Source: CAYUYV01 sp964561475
GTDB lineage: Bacteria > Pseudomonadota > Alphaproteobacteria > JAJFIK01
DNA length: 64,000 nt
Reading direction: 5' to 3'
Assembly: GCA_964561475.1 (NCBI GenBank)
Contig: CAZLPU010000010.1
Location: 16,420 to 80,419 of the forward strand
The translations under genes and the position numbers were made by a program. The notes beneath the pieces are model-generated. The model did not search any database and had not been told where the DNA came from. It was given only the letters and a program-made list of their open reading frames with translations. The first letter of the stretch is position 1. Each line of letters begins with the position of its first letter. This document shows positions 17,394 through 25,763 of the stretch, piece by piece.

Positions 17394-17992
17394 ATCCGGC
17401 TCTCCACCCAACTTCCGTCCACGAAGCCTGGGGCGCCGCCCCCCTCCCGGGCATCGCAGGACTGGGCCTCCTCCAGGCGCCTTGCCGCCAGTTGGCTCAG
17501 GGTTTCCATGATCGTCCGGGTCTGGGTGACCGGCATGGCCAGATCCGCCGCCAGCCGGGCCGTCAGGGCATCGGTGAACAGCGGATCAAAGGCATGGACA
17601 GCCGTGATACGGGCTGTATAAAGAATATCCACGGGTGCATCCCGGTCGCTCAACAGCATGCGGCCGGACGGGCCATGCTCAATCGCCCAACCCTCTCGCG
17701 GATCCTGGTCCCTCAAAGACCGTAGGCGGAGAAAATCTGGAGGCAGGGCAAATTGGCGGGTAAAACCCCAGGCCGGTGCATCCGCCGCCGCAGCAAGGCT
17801 GGCCCGGCGGGCTGCAAAATTCCAGTGATAGGCGGACAAAAGGGCATCCCTGGCCCGGGGCAATGCGAGGCGGCACCGCCTGGCATTGACCGTATCCTCA
17901 GTCTCCACATCCGTGAGCCGCTCATCGAGCCCCAAGAGGGCAAGGGCGCCATTGCAAAGACCTGTTTCACTTGAAGGGCTGTCCAGAGCCAT
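17390..17992 (-). CDS. Tail adaptor (tail tubular protein A, gp11-like)
   Basis: Connects the portal to the nozzle in the podoviral tail. The 200-aa product carries the family pattern C-N-x-A-L-x-L-L-G near residue 12, A-R-D-A-L-L-S-A-Y-H-W-N-F-A near residue 52, F-A-L-P-P-D-F-L-R-L and Y-T-A-R-I-T. Length and gene order (after the capsid, before the nozzle) agree with this role. It overlaps the nozzle start by four bases. Confidence 0.82.
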   Translation of the reverse strand: MALDSPSSETGLCNGALALLGLDERLTDVETEDTVNARRCRLALPRARDALLSAYHWNFAARRASLAAAADAPAWGFTRQFALPPDFLRLRSLRDQDPREGWAIEHGPSGRMLLSDRDAPVDILYTARITAVHAFDPLFTDALTARLAADLAMPVTQTRTIMETLSQLAARRLEEAQSCDAREGGGAPGFVDGSWVESRI

Positions 17993-18055
17993 CGCTCACC
18001 TCCCCGTCCCTATACAGATGGAGAGGGCGGACCATCGGCCCGCCCCCACCCCGGT

Positions 18056-18550
18056 TCAGTCCAGGGTGTAGTAGAGTTCCAGGGACAGGGTGCCCCCGGC
18101 CGCCGCGGCGGCCCCGGCCAAGGTTGCCTTCAGGTCAAGCTCCCCTCCCGGATTGGCCGTCTGTCCAGCAACGAAATCCCAGAACGGCAGGCCGAAACTG
18201 GCGATGGCACCGATCAGGCTCGTGCCCGTACCCGCTGCCGTGACATCGAGACTGGCCAGGAACGCATCCGGATCATCGGTGATCTGGTCACCGAACAGAC
18301 CAATGCTCAAGGTGGGCGATCCGCTGTCGGACAAGTCGTCCCAATAGAGCCGGGACATGGGCAAGGGATAGGCCGCGGCGGGGACCCGGGCCAGGTGATA
18401 GGTGGAGTTCACACTGGCCGCCGCACTGACCTCCACGGTTTCGAGCACGGCCCGCACCCGACCGCCGATCAGGCCAGCGGGCACGGCGATGGGCGGGCTG
18501 GCGGTAATCGAGGTGATAGCCCGCGCGCCCTTGAGATGTTCAACTGCCAT
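18056..18550 (-). CDS. Phage head accessory protein (decoration/cement candidate)
   Basis: The 164-aa, beta-rich, Ala/Gly-rich product lies 16 bp after the capsid gene, the position where BPP-1-type phages encode a cement or head-stabilising protein. No conserved catalytic pattern and no membrane segment. Function is inferred from location only. Confidence 0.5.
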   Translation of the reverse strand: MAVEHLKGARAITSITASPPIAVPAGLIGGRVRAVLETVEVSAAASVNSTYHLARVPAAAYPLPMSRLYWDDLSDSGSPTLSIGLFGDQITDDPDAFLASLDVTAAGTGTSLIGAIASFGLPFWDFVAGQTANPGGELDLKATLAGAAAAAGGTLSLELYYTLD

Positions 18551-18566
18551 GGTTCAAGTCTCCCAA

Positions 18567-19436
18567 TCAGGATTCCGTGCAGAGAATGTCGACGACCTTC
18601 TTCTTGTCCGTCCGTGTGGCTCCGAAAGAGCCATGGACATAGACCTGGGTCGCATAGCTCTTGTCCGAGCGTTCGGTGATCCGGGTCTCGACATCGTTCC
18701 AGATCCCCAGGTGAATGCCGGAGCGGACATAAAGAGGGATCCGCCGCTCCGCACCGGCAAGGGGCAGGCGTTCGGAGTGGCGGAAATGGATGCCTGCCCA
18801 CTCCATCACCTTGCCGTTCCGGATGGTTGGCGTTATGTGGTACTCGGAGGACATGATCTCGATCTGGCCCAGAAGATCCGTGTTCTGCTTGGCCGTGACC
18901 GCACAGAACATCTGGTCGTTGTCGAGATCGGTCTCGTTGGCCATCAGGATCTGTTGGGCCTCCCTGAGCTTTTCGACGGTCAGACCCTCGCTGCCGGAAA
19001 CGATGCGTTGATTGGTGGTATCAAAACTTTCCGAGACCGTTCCTTCCTCGCCGGTCTTGGCATCGCTGAAATAGGCGGCGATGATTTCATCATCCATGCC
19101 CCGACCGAGGGCATAGGCACCGTTCTGGGCATAGGGTCCGTCGAGCCGGATCCCGGTCTTGAGACGGTCGAACGTGTCCACAAGATCCGCCCACTCATAA
19201 TCGGCAGGAAACACCCAGCGCCGGTCGTGGGGCGTCTCTATGAGAGGGGTATCCCCGTGGCGGGCGGTGCGCTTGCGGGCACTGACCGATCCGATCTGCT
19301 CAACGGGTACACCGGACTTGCCTTTATAGCTGCCGATGGTCACCGTGTCCCTCAGTGTGGATCCCTTCTGTTGAAGAAGCATCTCCACATTGCTCTTGTA
19401 TTCGACGACAAAGGCCGTCGTCACTTGGTTCGACAT
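18567..19436 (-). CDS. Major capsid protein
   Basis: The 289-aa product begins with an A-F-V-V-E-Y-K-S-N-V-E-M-L-L-Q-Q-type segment and contains T-A-R-H-G-D-T-P-L, P-H-D-R-R-W-V, G-R-G-M-D-D-E-I-I-A-A-Y-F and, near the end, K-S-Y-A-T-Q-V-Y-V-H-G-S-F-G-A-T-R. This set is typical of the capsid proteins of BPP-1-like podoviruses and related alphaproteobacterial prophages. It follows the scaffold gene by 174 bp. Confidence 0.88.
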   Translation of the reverse strand: MSNQVTTAFVVEYKSNVEMLLQQKGSTLRDTVTIGSYKGKSGVPVEQIGSVSARKRTARHGDTPLIETPHDRRWVFPADYEWADLVDTFDRLKTGIRLDGPYAQNGAYALGRGMDDEIIAAYFSDAKTGEEGTVSESFDTTNQRIVSGSEGLTVEKLREAQQILMANETDLDNDQMFCAVTAKQNTDLLGQIEIMSSEYHITPTIRNGKVMEWAGIHFRHSERLPLAGAERRIPLYVRSGIHLGIWNDVETRITERSDKSYATQVYVHGSFGATRTDKKKVVDILCTES

Positions 19437-19610
19437 GCATCCAATCCTTCACATTCCGGTCCGGCCCTGGGTCAGACAAGGGGCCAGACCATGGGCCAGA
19501 CCAACGGCTTGAAATGGACGGACTCCCCGGGCTCATCCCGGACCCGGCGCCTTGGTGTTGCCACGGACCCCGAGGACCAGTCTTCGGTCCTCCGGACTGC
19601 CCGCATTCGG

Positions 19611-20435
19611 TCAGCTCTCCTGATAGGCCCGGGCCAGAAGGCTCCGGCGCTGGTCCTCCAGAAGAGCGCGTTCGCGTCTGCTTCCCGCATCGTCCTGGCC
19701 CAGAAGACCGGCGATCCGGGCCTCCAGACGGGCGATATCGCCGGGCATGCCCCCGGTGCCGTCGCCATGGCCCGCGAGACTGTCTTCGCTCAGCATGCCG
19801 CCCAGCCGGTGAAAGAATTCCACGAGGCGGACATCCCCCATGGCCCCTTCCAGGGCATCCAGAGCCTGGGGGTCCGGCGCAAGGGCGCGCATGGCCCGGC
19901 GGGCCTGATCGAGATTGGTGTCGAAGGTCTCGGCCCAGGTCTCCCGCAGCCGGGTTTCAAGGGCCGTCTGTTCACGGTCCACCTCCGCCTGGCTTCCGGA
20001 AAATGCCGCCCCCTGATACTCCGCAAAAGCATCAAGAAGACCTTGAGCCTGGCGGGGCGTCAGCTTCAGCCCGTGGGCAGCCTCCACCATGGCGGTCTGA
20101 AAGGCCTCGTCATAGGGCATGCCCTCGGGGAGATCCGGGCGCGCCAGTGCATAGCCGTCCGGGTTCTCGGGAACGCCCAGGGCGCTCCAGCCGGGCCAGG
20201 CATCGAGATCCTCGTCCGTGGAGGGAAGCGGAAGGCGCTCCTTCCCGAGCAGGCTTTGGGCATGCATGTCCGCCTTGATCACGGCGGCCAGATCCCGGTA
20301 CCCATTCTTGGCCACATGGCCCGCAAGCTCTTCAGGCAGACCATTGACCCATTCCGGGGTCATTGTGCCCCCATCTCCGGGCTGAACGGTACTGGGCGTG
20401 TCCGTAATGGGTTCGGGCGTAGGCAGATCAGTCAT
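19611..20435 (-). CDS. Scaffold-like head assembly protein
   Basis: The 274-aa acidic, helix-rich product begins with a Pro/Thr-rich tail and contains G-L-P-E-E-L-A-G-H-V-A-K-N-G-Y, a pattern shared by many phage scaffold proteins, then long Arg/Glu/Ala helices. The start at 20435 overlaps the preceding stop; longer frames upstream are shadows. It is placed directly upstream of the capsid gene, as expected for a scaffold. Confidence 0.75.
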   Translation of the reverse strand: MTDLPTPEPITDTPSTVQPGDGGTMTPEWVNGLPEELAGHVAKNGYRDLAAVIKADMHAQSLLGKERLPLPSTDEDLDAWPGWSALGVPENPDGYALARPDLPEGMPYDEAFQTAMVEAAHGLKLTPRQAQGLLDAFAEYQGAAFSGSQAEVDREQTALETRLRETWAETFDTNLDQARRAMRALAPDPQALDALEGAMGDVRLVEFFHRLGGMLSEDSLAGHGDGTGGMPGDIARLEARIAGLLGQDDAGSRRERALLEDQRRSLLARAYQES

Positions 20436-20742
20436 CGAGAAGATCCTCCTGGAGCTGGCGCAGGTCGGCATCGGTGAGGCCAAGCATGCGCATGATGTGA
20501 AGCCAGACCGCCCGGCGGCCCTCATTGAAAGCCGTGGCCGTGGGATCGCCGGGCACATAGGTTTCCTGACTGGCATGGCACAGGGCGGCCAGATCCGTCA
20601 GGACCGGAGACCGGGCGGGAAAGGTCCGGCGATAGGCCGCCGCCAGGTCCCGGGCGTGCCCTTTCTGCGCCCACGGACGTAACCATTCCAGAACCGGAGG
20701 AAGACGGGAGCGCCCGGCCTTGGATTGGGGTGTGGGTGTCAT
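20428..20742 (-). CDS. Small phage protein between portal and scaffold
   Basis: The 104-aa product starts with an ATGA overlap on the portal stop and overlaps the scaffold start by eight bases, so translation is coupled through portal, this gene and scaffold. It contains an H-x-M-R-x-L-G-L-T-D-x-D-L-like C-terminal segment seen in BPP-1-type small proteins at this position. Role unknown. Confidence 0.65.
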   Translation of the reverse strand: MTPTPQSKAGRSRLPPVLEWLRPWAQKGHARDLAAAYRRTFPARSPVLTDLAALCHASQETYVPGDPTATAFNEGRRAVWLHIMRMLGLTDADLRQLQEDLLDD

Positions 20743-22274
20743 GGGGTTCCTCCGTGCTGGGACAGAAGAGTACGGACGGTCTGGGCCGCCACAACCTCGC
20801 CCGGGGGACGCACCACCCGGGCAGGCACGGCATACCCATCGGCCAGGGCTTCGACCACCGCGTCCAGATCGATGCGGTCGGCCAGTTCCGGCCGCCGGGC
20901 CATCAGGGGTTCGAGAGCGCTGAGCCACCGGGTGATGGCAGCCGCCTCGCCCATGCGCACGGCCTTGGCCAGGGGCGAGACATAGTCGATTTCAAGGGCC
21001 CCTCCCCCCAATCCCGCAGGCGCAGGTGGGATCATGCCCTTGCGCACCAGGATGGCGAAACGGCGCTTGATCAGGGGCGAGAGGAAATCCGTCTGCAGGC
21101 GTCCGAGATTGGGACCCATCAGCCTCAGTTTCTCTTCCTGGCGCTCCAGTACTTCCGTCGCGGTCATATTGGGCCGCTCGACAAGCTGGAGCAGGGAGAA
21201 GAACAGGGCATCGCGCAAGCCCGCCCGGCGTTCCCGGATCAATTCCGCCGTGATATCGGGCCGGGCCCCGCTTTCGAAGGGCTGCACCAGGCTGCGCCCG
21301 TCGGCATTCACGGCACCGTAGGTGATGCCGCCGGAATACATGCGGATGGGGCTCGCGCGGTTTTCCTTGTAGGCCAGGATCGGCGGTTCGGCGGCTTTCT
21401 GGGCCGAGACGATCATGGTGCGGTTCATTTCATGGAGCATCTTGACGTCGGCCAGAATGTCCTTGGGCCGACCGTAAGTCTCTCCCGCGGCCACCATCCA
21501 GCGGGGCACCTGATAGGGAAATTCAATAAAGCCGCCCTCACCCAGCACATCGCCCGTGTCCCGTTCCACATAGACCGAGCGGAAGGGCTTGCCCCGTTTG
21601 CCCAGGGCACCGGGGCGGAAGGTGGGATTGGGATCGACCGCATGCACCACATCGAAGCGGGCGGCCGTGTCGCCCTTTTCCAGAGCCCGGGCCATGTGAT
21701 CGGGCAGGCGGCGGAACCGGTTCGCCGCTTCCTTCGCGCCCATACGCACGAGCCGGTAGACCGTGTCCACATCCTCATAGGCATCCGCCGCAATGTAGCA
21801 TTCCGAGAGCGGACGGACACAGTCGTAGATCCGCCGGGACCCCGGAACATCCTCGCTATAGAATACAGCCGTGCCGAAGGCGGCCCAGTCGAGATAAAGG
21901 GCGGGCACCGCGGAATAGAACCGGGACGCGCCGGGCTGGAAACTGTCGAGAAGGATCTGACCGGCTCGGTCAAGCCAGGGCCTCGCCCCCTCGACCCCGT
22001 TCAGCTCCGGTTCCGCAAAGCGCAGGGAAAACCAGCGGTTGGCGGGATTGGTCAGCAAACCATAGATTCCCCCACCGAGGGTTTCGAGAGCCTCGGTGGG
22101 CGTGTTGTCATAGATGCGCCGGCCCCGGCGGTCTCCCTGGGCCGGCCGCATGGTAAACTCAGCCCGCAAGGGCCGGATATGTTCGGCAATGTCCTGCCAC
22201 AGGGTATCCCAGGGCGCCCGTTCGGCGCGCAGGGACTCGAACCGGGACAGGATGTCCTGACCGTCAATGGGCAC
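20739..22274 (-). CDS. Portal (head-tail connector) protein, T7/BPP-1 type
   Basis: Forms the dodecameric DNA channel at the capsid vertex. The 511 residues show the podoviral connector signature: R-A-P-W-D-T-L-W-Q-D-I near residue 18, D-N-T-P-T-E-A-L-E-T-L near residue 53, N-P-A-N-R-W-F, and a helical C-terminal region with M-T-A-T-E-V-L-E-R-Q-E-E near residue 366. Length is normal for the PF12236-type family. It is followed by the coupled small protein and scaffold. Confidence 0.92.
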   Translation of the reverse strand: MPIDGQDILSRFESLRAERAPWDTLWQDIAEHIRPLRAEFTMRPAQGDRRGRRIYDNTPTEALETLGGGIYGLLTNPANRWFSLRFAEPELNGVEGARPWLDRAGQILLDSFQPGASRFYSAVPALYLDWAAFGTAVFYSEDVPGSRRIYDCVRPLSECYIAADAYEDVDTVYRLVRMGAKEAANRFRRLPDHMARALEKGDTAARFDVVHAVDPNPTFRPGALGKRGKPFRSVYVERDTGDVLGEGGFIEFPYQVPRWMVAAGETYGRPKDILADVKMLHEMNRTMIVSAQKAAEPPILAYKENRASPIRMYSGGITYGAVNADGRSLVQPFESGARPDITAELIRERRAGLRDALFFSLLQLVERPNMTATEVLERQEEKLRLMGPNLGRLQTDFLSPLIKRRFAILVRKGMIPPAPAGLGGGALEIDYVSPLAKAVRMGEAAAITRWLSALEPLMARRPELADRIDLDAVVEALADGYAVPARVVRPPGEVVAAQTVRTLLSQHGGTP

Positions 22275-22302
22275 GGATTATCCTCCTGCTGATCGCTAAG
22301 GG

Positions 22303-22488
22303 TCATTCACCAAGCAGACGCCGGCGGCGCACCGGAGCCGGGCTGAGTACGCCCTCCGAACCCGTGAGCAATGTCCGCGCAGCACCGGCACGCAGCCTGC
22401 GGCGGCGCTCCGCATCGGCGGCGGACACGGCATCGGCACGCCGGGGCGGCCGGGGCGGTTTCGGCGGAGACGGGGGATTGAAGCACAT
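22303..22488 (-). CDS. Small proline-rich phage protein
   Basis: The 61-aa product opens with M-C-F-N-P-P-S-P-P-K-P-P and ends T-L-L-T-G-S-E-G-V-L...R-R-R-L-L-G-E. The closing pattern recalls small virion-associated proteins often encoded beside podoviral portal genes. A GAGGAG ribosome-binding site at proper distance supports it as a real gene. It lies between the GNAT-like gene and the portal. Confidence 0.7.
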   Translation of the reverse strand: MCFNPPSPPKPPRPPRRADAVSAADAERRRRLRAGAARTLLTGSEGVLSPAPVRRRRLLGE

Positions 22489-22500
22489 GGCCGGATCTCC

Positions 22501-23007
22501 TCAGGGTGTGGTGTGGGTGGCGTTACTCAGTGTCAAGGCAATCTGGATGAAGGTTTCACCATTGCGGCCAAAGCCGGGGACCGCGCATTCCACCCGCCCG
22601 CCAAGAAGGATCAGCCAGGCGATGGCGTCCCGGTGGCGCGCGAGGGCCCGGGCCTCCGCCCGGCGCACCCCCGCCGCCGCCAGACCGGGAAGACCTTCCC
22701 GGCGCACCCAGCGGGTCATGGCCCCTGCCACATGCCGCCAGCGGTCCGTGGCGATCAGGGCACATTCCACACAGGCAGGCGTGCGGGCATAGGCGCCGAA
22801 AATGGCGGCGGGCTCCCCATCGGCGGTATGGGCAATGCCGTTGAGAACCGCCCGGTCCCGGTTGGCAAGAAGATCCGCTATGAGGGTATCCGGATCATTA
22901 TCCCGGCGGCAGGCGAACACTTCCTCCCGGTCCCGGTCCCGCATATTCCGCACGATCTGCGCCACCTCAGACGCAGACGGACGGTCAAGACAGATGGACG
23001 CCGCCAT
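22501..23007 (-). CDS. GNAT-like phage protein (internal core family)
   Basis: The start at 23007 has GGAGG seven to eight bases upstream; a start at 23028 is possible but lacks it. The 168-aa product has an acetyltransferase-like layout: an opening helix, G-E-P-A-A-I-F-G-A-Y, then T-D-R-W-R-H-V, and a late R-A-E-A-R-A-L-A-R-H. Similar proteins occur beside the portal gene in T7- and BPP-1-type phages. Enzyme activity is uncertain because the acetyl-CoA loop is poorly conserved. Confidence 0.65.
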   Translation of the reverse strand: MAASICLDRPSASEVAQIVRNMRDRDREEVFACRRDNDPDTLIADLLANRDRAVLNGIAHTADGEPAAIFGAYARTPACVECALIATDRWRHVAGAMTRWVRREGLPGLAAAGVRRAEARALARHRDAIAWLILLGGRVECAVPGFGRNGETFIQIALTLSNATHTTP

Positions 23008-23045
23008 GACAAATCCTCCACGAGTCAAAGATGTTTGGCCCGCCG

Positions 23046-24386
23046 TCAGAACGGGTTGGTGTCATCCCCGGACGGATCACCCCGTTCCAGGGGGTCGGCC
23101 ATGGTGAGCGCCCGGGATCCGGACCAGCCCTCGCCGCCCCTGTCCCGTTCCATGCCCGTGGCCCCGATCCGGAAGGCATCCGCCGGATGGGAGGTCCAGT
23201 CGTGGCGGGGCCGGTCCTTGAAGACCCGTCCCCTCGCGTCCCATTCCCGGCCATACTGGCGCAGGGCTTCCAACCCTTCCCGGCAGGCCTCTTCGTCGAA
23301 CCAGCATCGGGGCAACAGGGAACGCACCGCTTGAATACCGTCGGCCACGGAGGATGCGGGCACAATGCGGATGGGCCGCAGGCCAAGGGATTCTCCCACC
23401 TCCCGGCGGGACCGGCCCGTGCCCAGCTCCCGGTGGGCGCCGTCATGGGGCCAGAGATGCTCCCGGTAGGTGTAGGGATAATCCTCCCGCAGACGCTTGG
23501 CGTAGAATTCGAGACCCTGGCCCTGGGCGCTGAGATAGTCGATGACCCGCACCTCCCGCCCGACCTGCTGGATGAACCAGATGGCGGTCTCGTCCCCCAC
23601 CCCCAGGTCCCACCAGGTCTCCACCATCAGATCCGGATCCCTGGGCACCCGGCCGATCCGCCCCGCCCGTTCCGCTTCCCGCAGGATCCGACCGTAATAG
23701 GAGCCGGTCTGGGGGGCCTCGAAGGAACAGTGAAATTCCTGGTCGATCATTTCCTCGGACATGCCCGACGCCAGCTCCTGTTCCAGGGCCTCCAGGGAGA
23801 TCACACCCGTATCCTCCACACCCAGACGTTCAGCAAACCACTCGGACTGCTGGCGGGCGCGGTCGTAGAGGGCAAAGGCGTGGTTGCGCCCCCGTGGCGT
23901 GAAGATGAACAAGGCCCAACCGCCGTTTTCGGTCAGGATGGGGCGGATGTAATCCCAGGCGGACGGGTCCGCGAGGGCAAACTCGGAAAACACCACTCCG
24001 ACCGGATTGGCGCCCACCAGACTGTCGAAATTGTCCGACCCCACCACTTGCCAGATGGAGCCGTTGCGCAACTCGATTTTCATATCCGTGGATGTGGCCC
24101 GAACCCGCAGGGCCTTCGGGAAGACCTGATCGATGATCCGCCGGCCCTGGCCATCGACCCCGTCCCAGATGACCTTGCGGCCCTGGGCGGCCTCCGGCAG
24201 CAAGTGCCAGTAAAGCCCCACCCGGCCCATGGCGGCGACGGCGGTCCAGTTCAGGGCCACACAGTCTTTGCCCGACCGGCGGTGCCAGACGGCGACCGCC
24301 CGCTTGCCCCCCCGTTCCAGATAGGACCACAGGCGTTTCTGGTAGCCCCGGGGCCGCCAGTCATTCGGAAGCTGAATCATCTGCAA
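23046..24386 (-). CDS. terL: Phage terminase large subunit
   Basis: ATP-driven packaging motor and headful or site nuclease. The 446-aa protein has an adenine-binding R-P-R-G-Y-Q-K region at ~10, a Walker A-like W-H-R-R-S-G-K-D near residue 34, and a Walker B-like G-V-V-F-S-E near residue 130. The nuclease domain is marked by W-W-D-L-G-V-G-D (~258), W-P-H-D-G-A-H (~307) and D-W-T-S-H-P-A-D-A (~400). It overlaps the small subunit by 26 bp, so the two are coupled. Confidence 0.92.
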   Translation of the reverse strand: MQMIQLPNDWRPRGYQKRLWSYLERGGKRAVAVWHRRSGKDCVALNWTAVAAMGRVGLYWHLLPEAAQGRKVIWDGVDGQGRRIIDQVFPKALRVRATSTDMKIELRNGSIWQVVGSDNFDSLVGANPVGVVFSEFALADPSAWDYIRPILTENGGWALFIFTPRGRNHAFALYDRARQQSEWFAERLGVEDTGVISLEALEQELASGMSEEMIDQEFHCSFEAPQTGSYYGRILREAERAGRIGRVPRDPDLMVETWWDLGVGDETAIWFIQQVGREVRVIDYLSAQGQGLEFYAKRLREDYPYTYREHLWPHDGAHRELGTGRSRREVGESLGLRPIRIVPASSVADGIQAVRSLLPRCWFDEEACREGLEALRQYGREWDARGRVFKDRPRHDWTSHPADAFRIGATGMERDRGGEGWSGSRALTMADPLERGDPSGDDTNPF

Positions 24387-24840
24387 ACCGATTGATTGTG
24401 ATGTTCAGGAGATTGTCTTCACTGTCGGCGCTCGGACCCTGGGGGCGCAGCAGAATGTTGGCCAGAAGCCATTTCCGGGTATCAAGTCTGAGCTTGGTGC
24501 GCTGGATATGCTCCAGGTCCGCCTGATTGCCCTTAGGCGTTTCCCGCCAATCGTCCCTGGTCTGATCGGCGATATCGATAAGATCATCGGCGATGGCTAG
24601 GGCCTGAAGCTCCCGGGCCCGGGCAAACTGGTCGGCGAAACCGGACCGGTTGTCGAGAATCCACGCACCCACCGTGGTCATCTCCGGCAGATCCGCATCC
24701 CGACAGACCGCTTTGAGCGTTTCACCGCCAGCAATGCGTTTAAGGATGGTCTGTGCGGCCCGCTTGTCATAAGGCTCATCACTGAATGACCGGCGCCTGG
24801 GCTTTGACCCCGGTTTCTTCTGATCCGGATAATCAGCCAC
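24361..24840 (-). CDS. terS: Phage terminase small subunit
   Basis: Recognises phage DNA for packaging. The 159-aa product has an N-terminal helix-turn-helix region (residues ~25-65, with I-A-G-G-E-T-L-K-A-V-C-R), a helical oligomerisation part, and a C-terminal tail with K-L-R-L-D-T-R-K-W-L-L-A, typical of Sf6-type small terminases. It is the first gene of the structural operon, directly downstream of the 79-bp tandem array on this strand. Confidence 0.85.
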   Translation of the reverse strand: MADYPDQKKPGSKPRRRSFSDEPYDKRAAQTILKRIAGGETLKAVCRDADLPEMTTVGAWILDNRSGFADQFARARELQALAIADDLIDIADQTRDDWRETPKGNQADLEHIQRTKLRLDTRKWLLANILLRPQGPSADSEDNLLNITINRFADDSASE

Positions 24841-24853
24841 GGAGTGTCTCCGT

Positions 24854-25096
24854 TTTTTCGCTCACGGCGCGTAGCGCCTCCGCGGGGGCGGCGCAAAGGC
24901 GCCGGGCTGCGGTCGCAGCCTTGGGGGTGGTTGGTTTCGCTCACGGCGCGTGGCGCCTCCGCGGGGGCGGCGCAAGGGCGCCGGGCTACGGTCGCAGCCT
25001 TGGGGGTGGTTGGTTTCGCTCACGGCGCGTGGCGCCTCCGCGGGGGCGGCGCACGGGCGCCGGGCTGCGGTCGCAGCCTTGGGGGTGGTTGGATTC
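24854..25096 (+). repeat. 79-bp tandem array, three units, related to the dispersed repeat
   Basis: Units begin at 24860, 24939 and 25018 with GCTCACGGCGCG and repeat every 79 bp with very few differences. The preceding GTTTTTTC and the first ~70 bp of a unit align with the core of the dispersed repeat (1493-1655 and 39796-39950) at about 87% by hand count. Because 79 is not divisible by three, each unit is read in a different frame, which argues against a protein. Each unit contains GC-rich self-complementary segments (GGCGCCTCCGCGGGGGCGGCGC). Confidence 0.9.
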
Positions 25097-25219
25097 GGTC
25101 TTTGTACAGAGTGTTATCACGGAAGCATGGGGACGCAGGTCGCAGCGTCTTGTTCTGGCGCTGGGTCAGGGTCGCCGCATTTAGCGTGGGGTGTTCCATG
25201 ACAGAGCGGCTGGAACGCA

Positions 25220-25251
25220 AAAAGCGCCCGCAGTTGCCCGCGAGCGCTTTT
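25220..25251. terminator. Bidirectional terminator after the DUF6362 gene
   Basis: AAAAGCGC at 25220-25227 pairs exactly with GCGCTTTT at 25244-25251, with further CCGC/GCGA partial pairing inside. On the minus strand it ends in a T-run (GCGCTTTTTG). It lies 18 bp after the DUF6362 stop, so that gene is probably transcribed apart from the structural operon. Confidence 0.75.
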
Positions 25252-25268
25252 CCTCAGTGTTGATCAAA

Positions 25269-25763
25269 TCATACCGATTTCCGGCACGGATGGCAAGAGG
25301 GTTTTTCGTTCCCCGCCGGATTTTTTTCCATCATGGCAGTGATCAACGTGGCGATCTTCCGACGCCAGAACTCTCCGGACCGGCCCCGCAGTCTCGCGAT
25401 CTGGCGGTAACTGTAGCCATAGGCCCGCAGGCGCAGCAGCCACACAAAGGGCTTTTCCCTGGGGCCGATCAGGGACAGGGCGGGCAGCATGTCATCCACT
25501 TCCGCCGGTGTCGGACGGAACCGGGCCAGACGGGATCGCTCCCGGGCCAGTTCCTCTTCCCCCAACACATCCCCGGCGCACAGAAGAATCCGCGGCCAGG
25601 TGGTCTGGGTGCCCCGGAGAAAGCGGTGATCCGGATCCGCCACGGCATCGAGGGTCTTCAGGGCCGTGAAAATCCGCTCCTGGGTGGTCTCCACTCCGTC
25701 CGCTTGGGCAGAGGGCGGAGTATCGGGCGCCGACAGGTCGGGGGCAATTGCGCGTGTGGCCAT
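25269..25763 (-). CDS. DUF6362 family protein, possible phage DNA-binding regulator
   Basis: The start at 25763 (M-A-T-R-A-I-A-P) follows GGGAG at good distance; the frame continues to 25871 without support. The 164-aa product has an opening helix with a T-L-x-x-V-A-D-P-D-H-R-F-L motif, F-R-P-T-P-A-E-V-D-D-M-L near residue 95, and a closing helix-turn-helix region Y-S-Y-R-Q-I-A-R-L-R-G-R-S. Family members lie at the edge of alphaproteobacterial prophages. A role as an activator or terminase-region regulator is inference. Confidence 0.7.
   Translation of the reverse strand: MATRAIAPDLSAPDTPPSAQADGVETTQERIFTALKTLDAVADPDHRFLRGTQTTWPRILLCAGDVLGEEELARERSRLARFRPTPAEVDDMLPALSLIGPREKPFVWLLRLRAYGYSYRQIARLRGRSGEFWRRKIATLITAMMEKNPAGNEKPSCHPCRKSV

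Larger units (their letters stand above)
24841..25268. other. Non-coding region with tandem array upstream of the terminase genes
   Basis: This 428-bp gap contains the three-unit 79-bp array (24860-25096) and the bidirectional terminator hairpin (25220-25251). Overlapping frames of 130-140 aa on the plus strand are produced by the repeat itself. The promoter for the structural genes should lie here; I cannot call one with confidence. Confidence 0.7.
10514..25763 (-). mobile_element. Reduced podovirus-type prophage or domesticated phage structural cluster
   Basis: About 15 kb of minus-strand genes in virion-assembly order: small and large terminase, GNAT-like protein, small proline-rich protein, portal, small protein, scaffold, capsid, accessory head protein, tail adaptor, nozzle (split), internal protein, tailspike, cysteine peptidase and a small protein. 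A DUF6362 gene lies at the upstream edge. Spacing is tight and ATGA overlaps are frequent. I find no integrase, repressor pair, replication gene, holin/endolysin or large internal ejection protein, and no clear attachment repeats. It is therefore either a decayed prophage or a retained particle cluster. Confidence 0.9.

Noticed and set aside
18402..20477. 691-aa plus-strand frame across the capsid and scaffold genes
   Set aside because: It runs opposite to well-recognised phage genes and shows no family features.
24786..25263. Overlapping 130-140 aa plus-strand frames rich in R-G-A-S-A-G-A-A
   Set aside because: They are translations of the 79-bp tandem array in rotating frames. The unit length is not a multiple of three.
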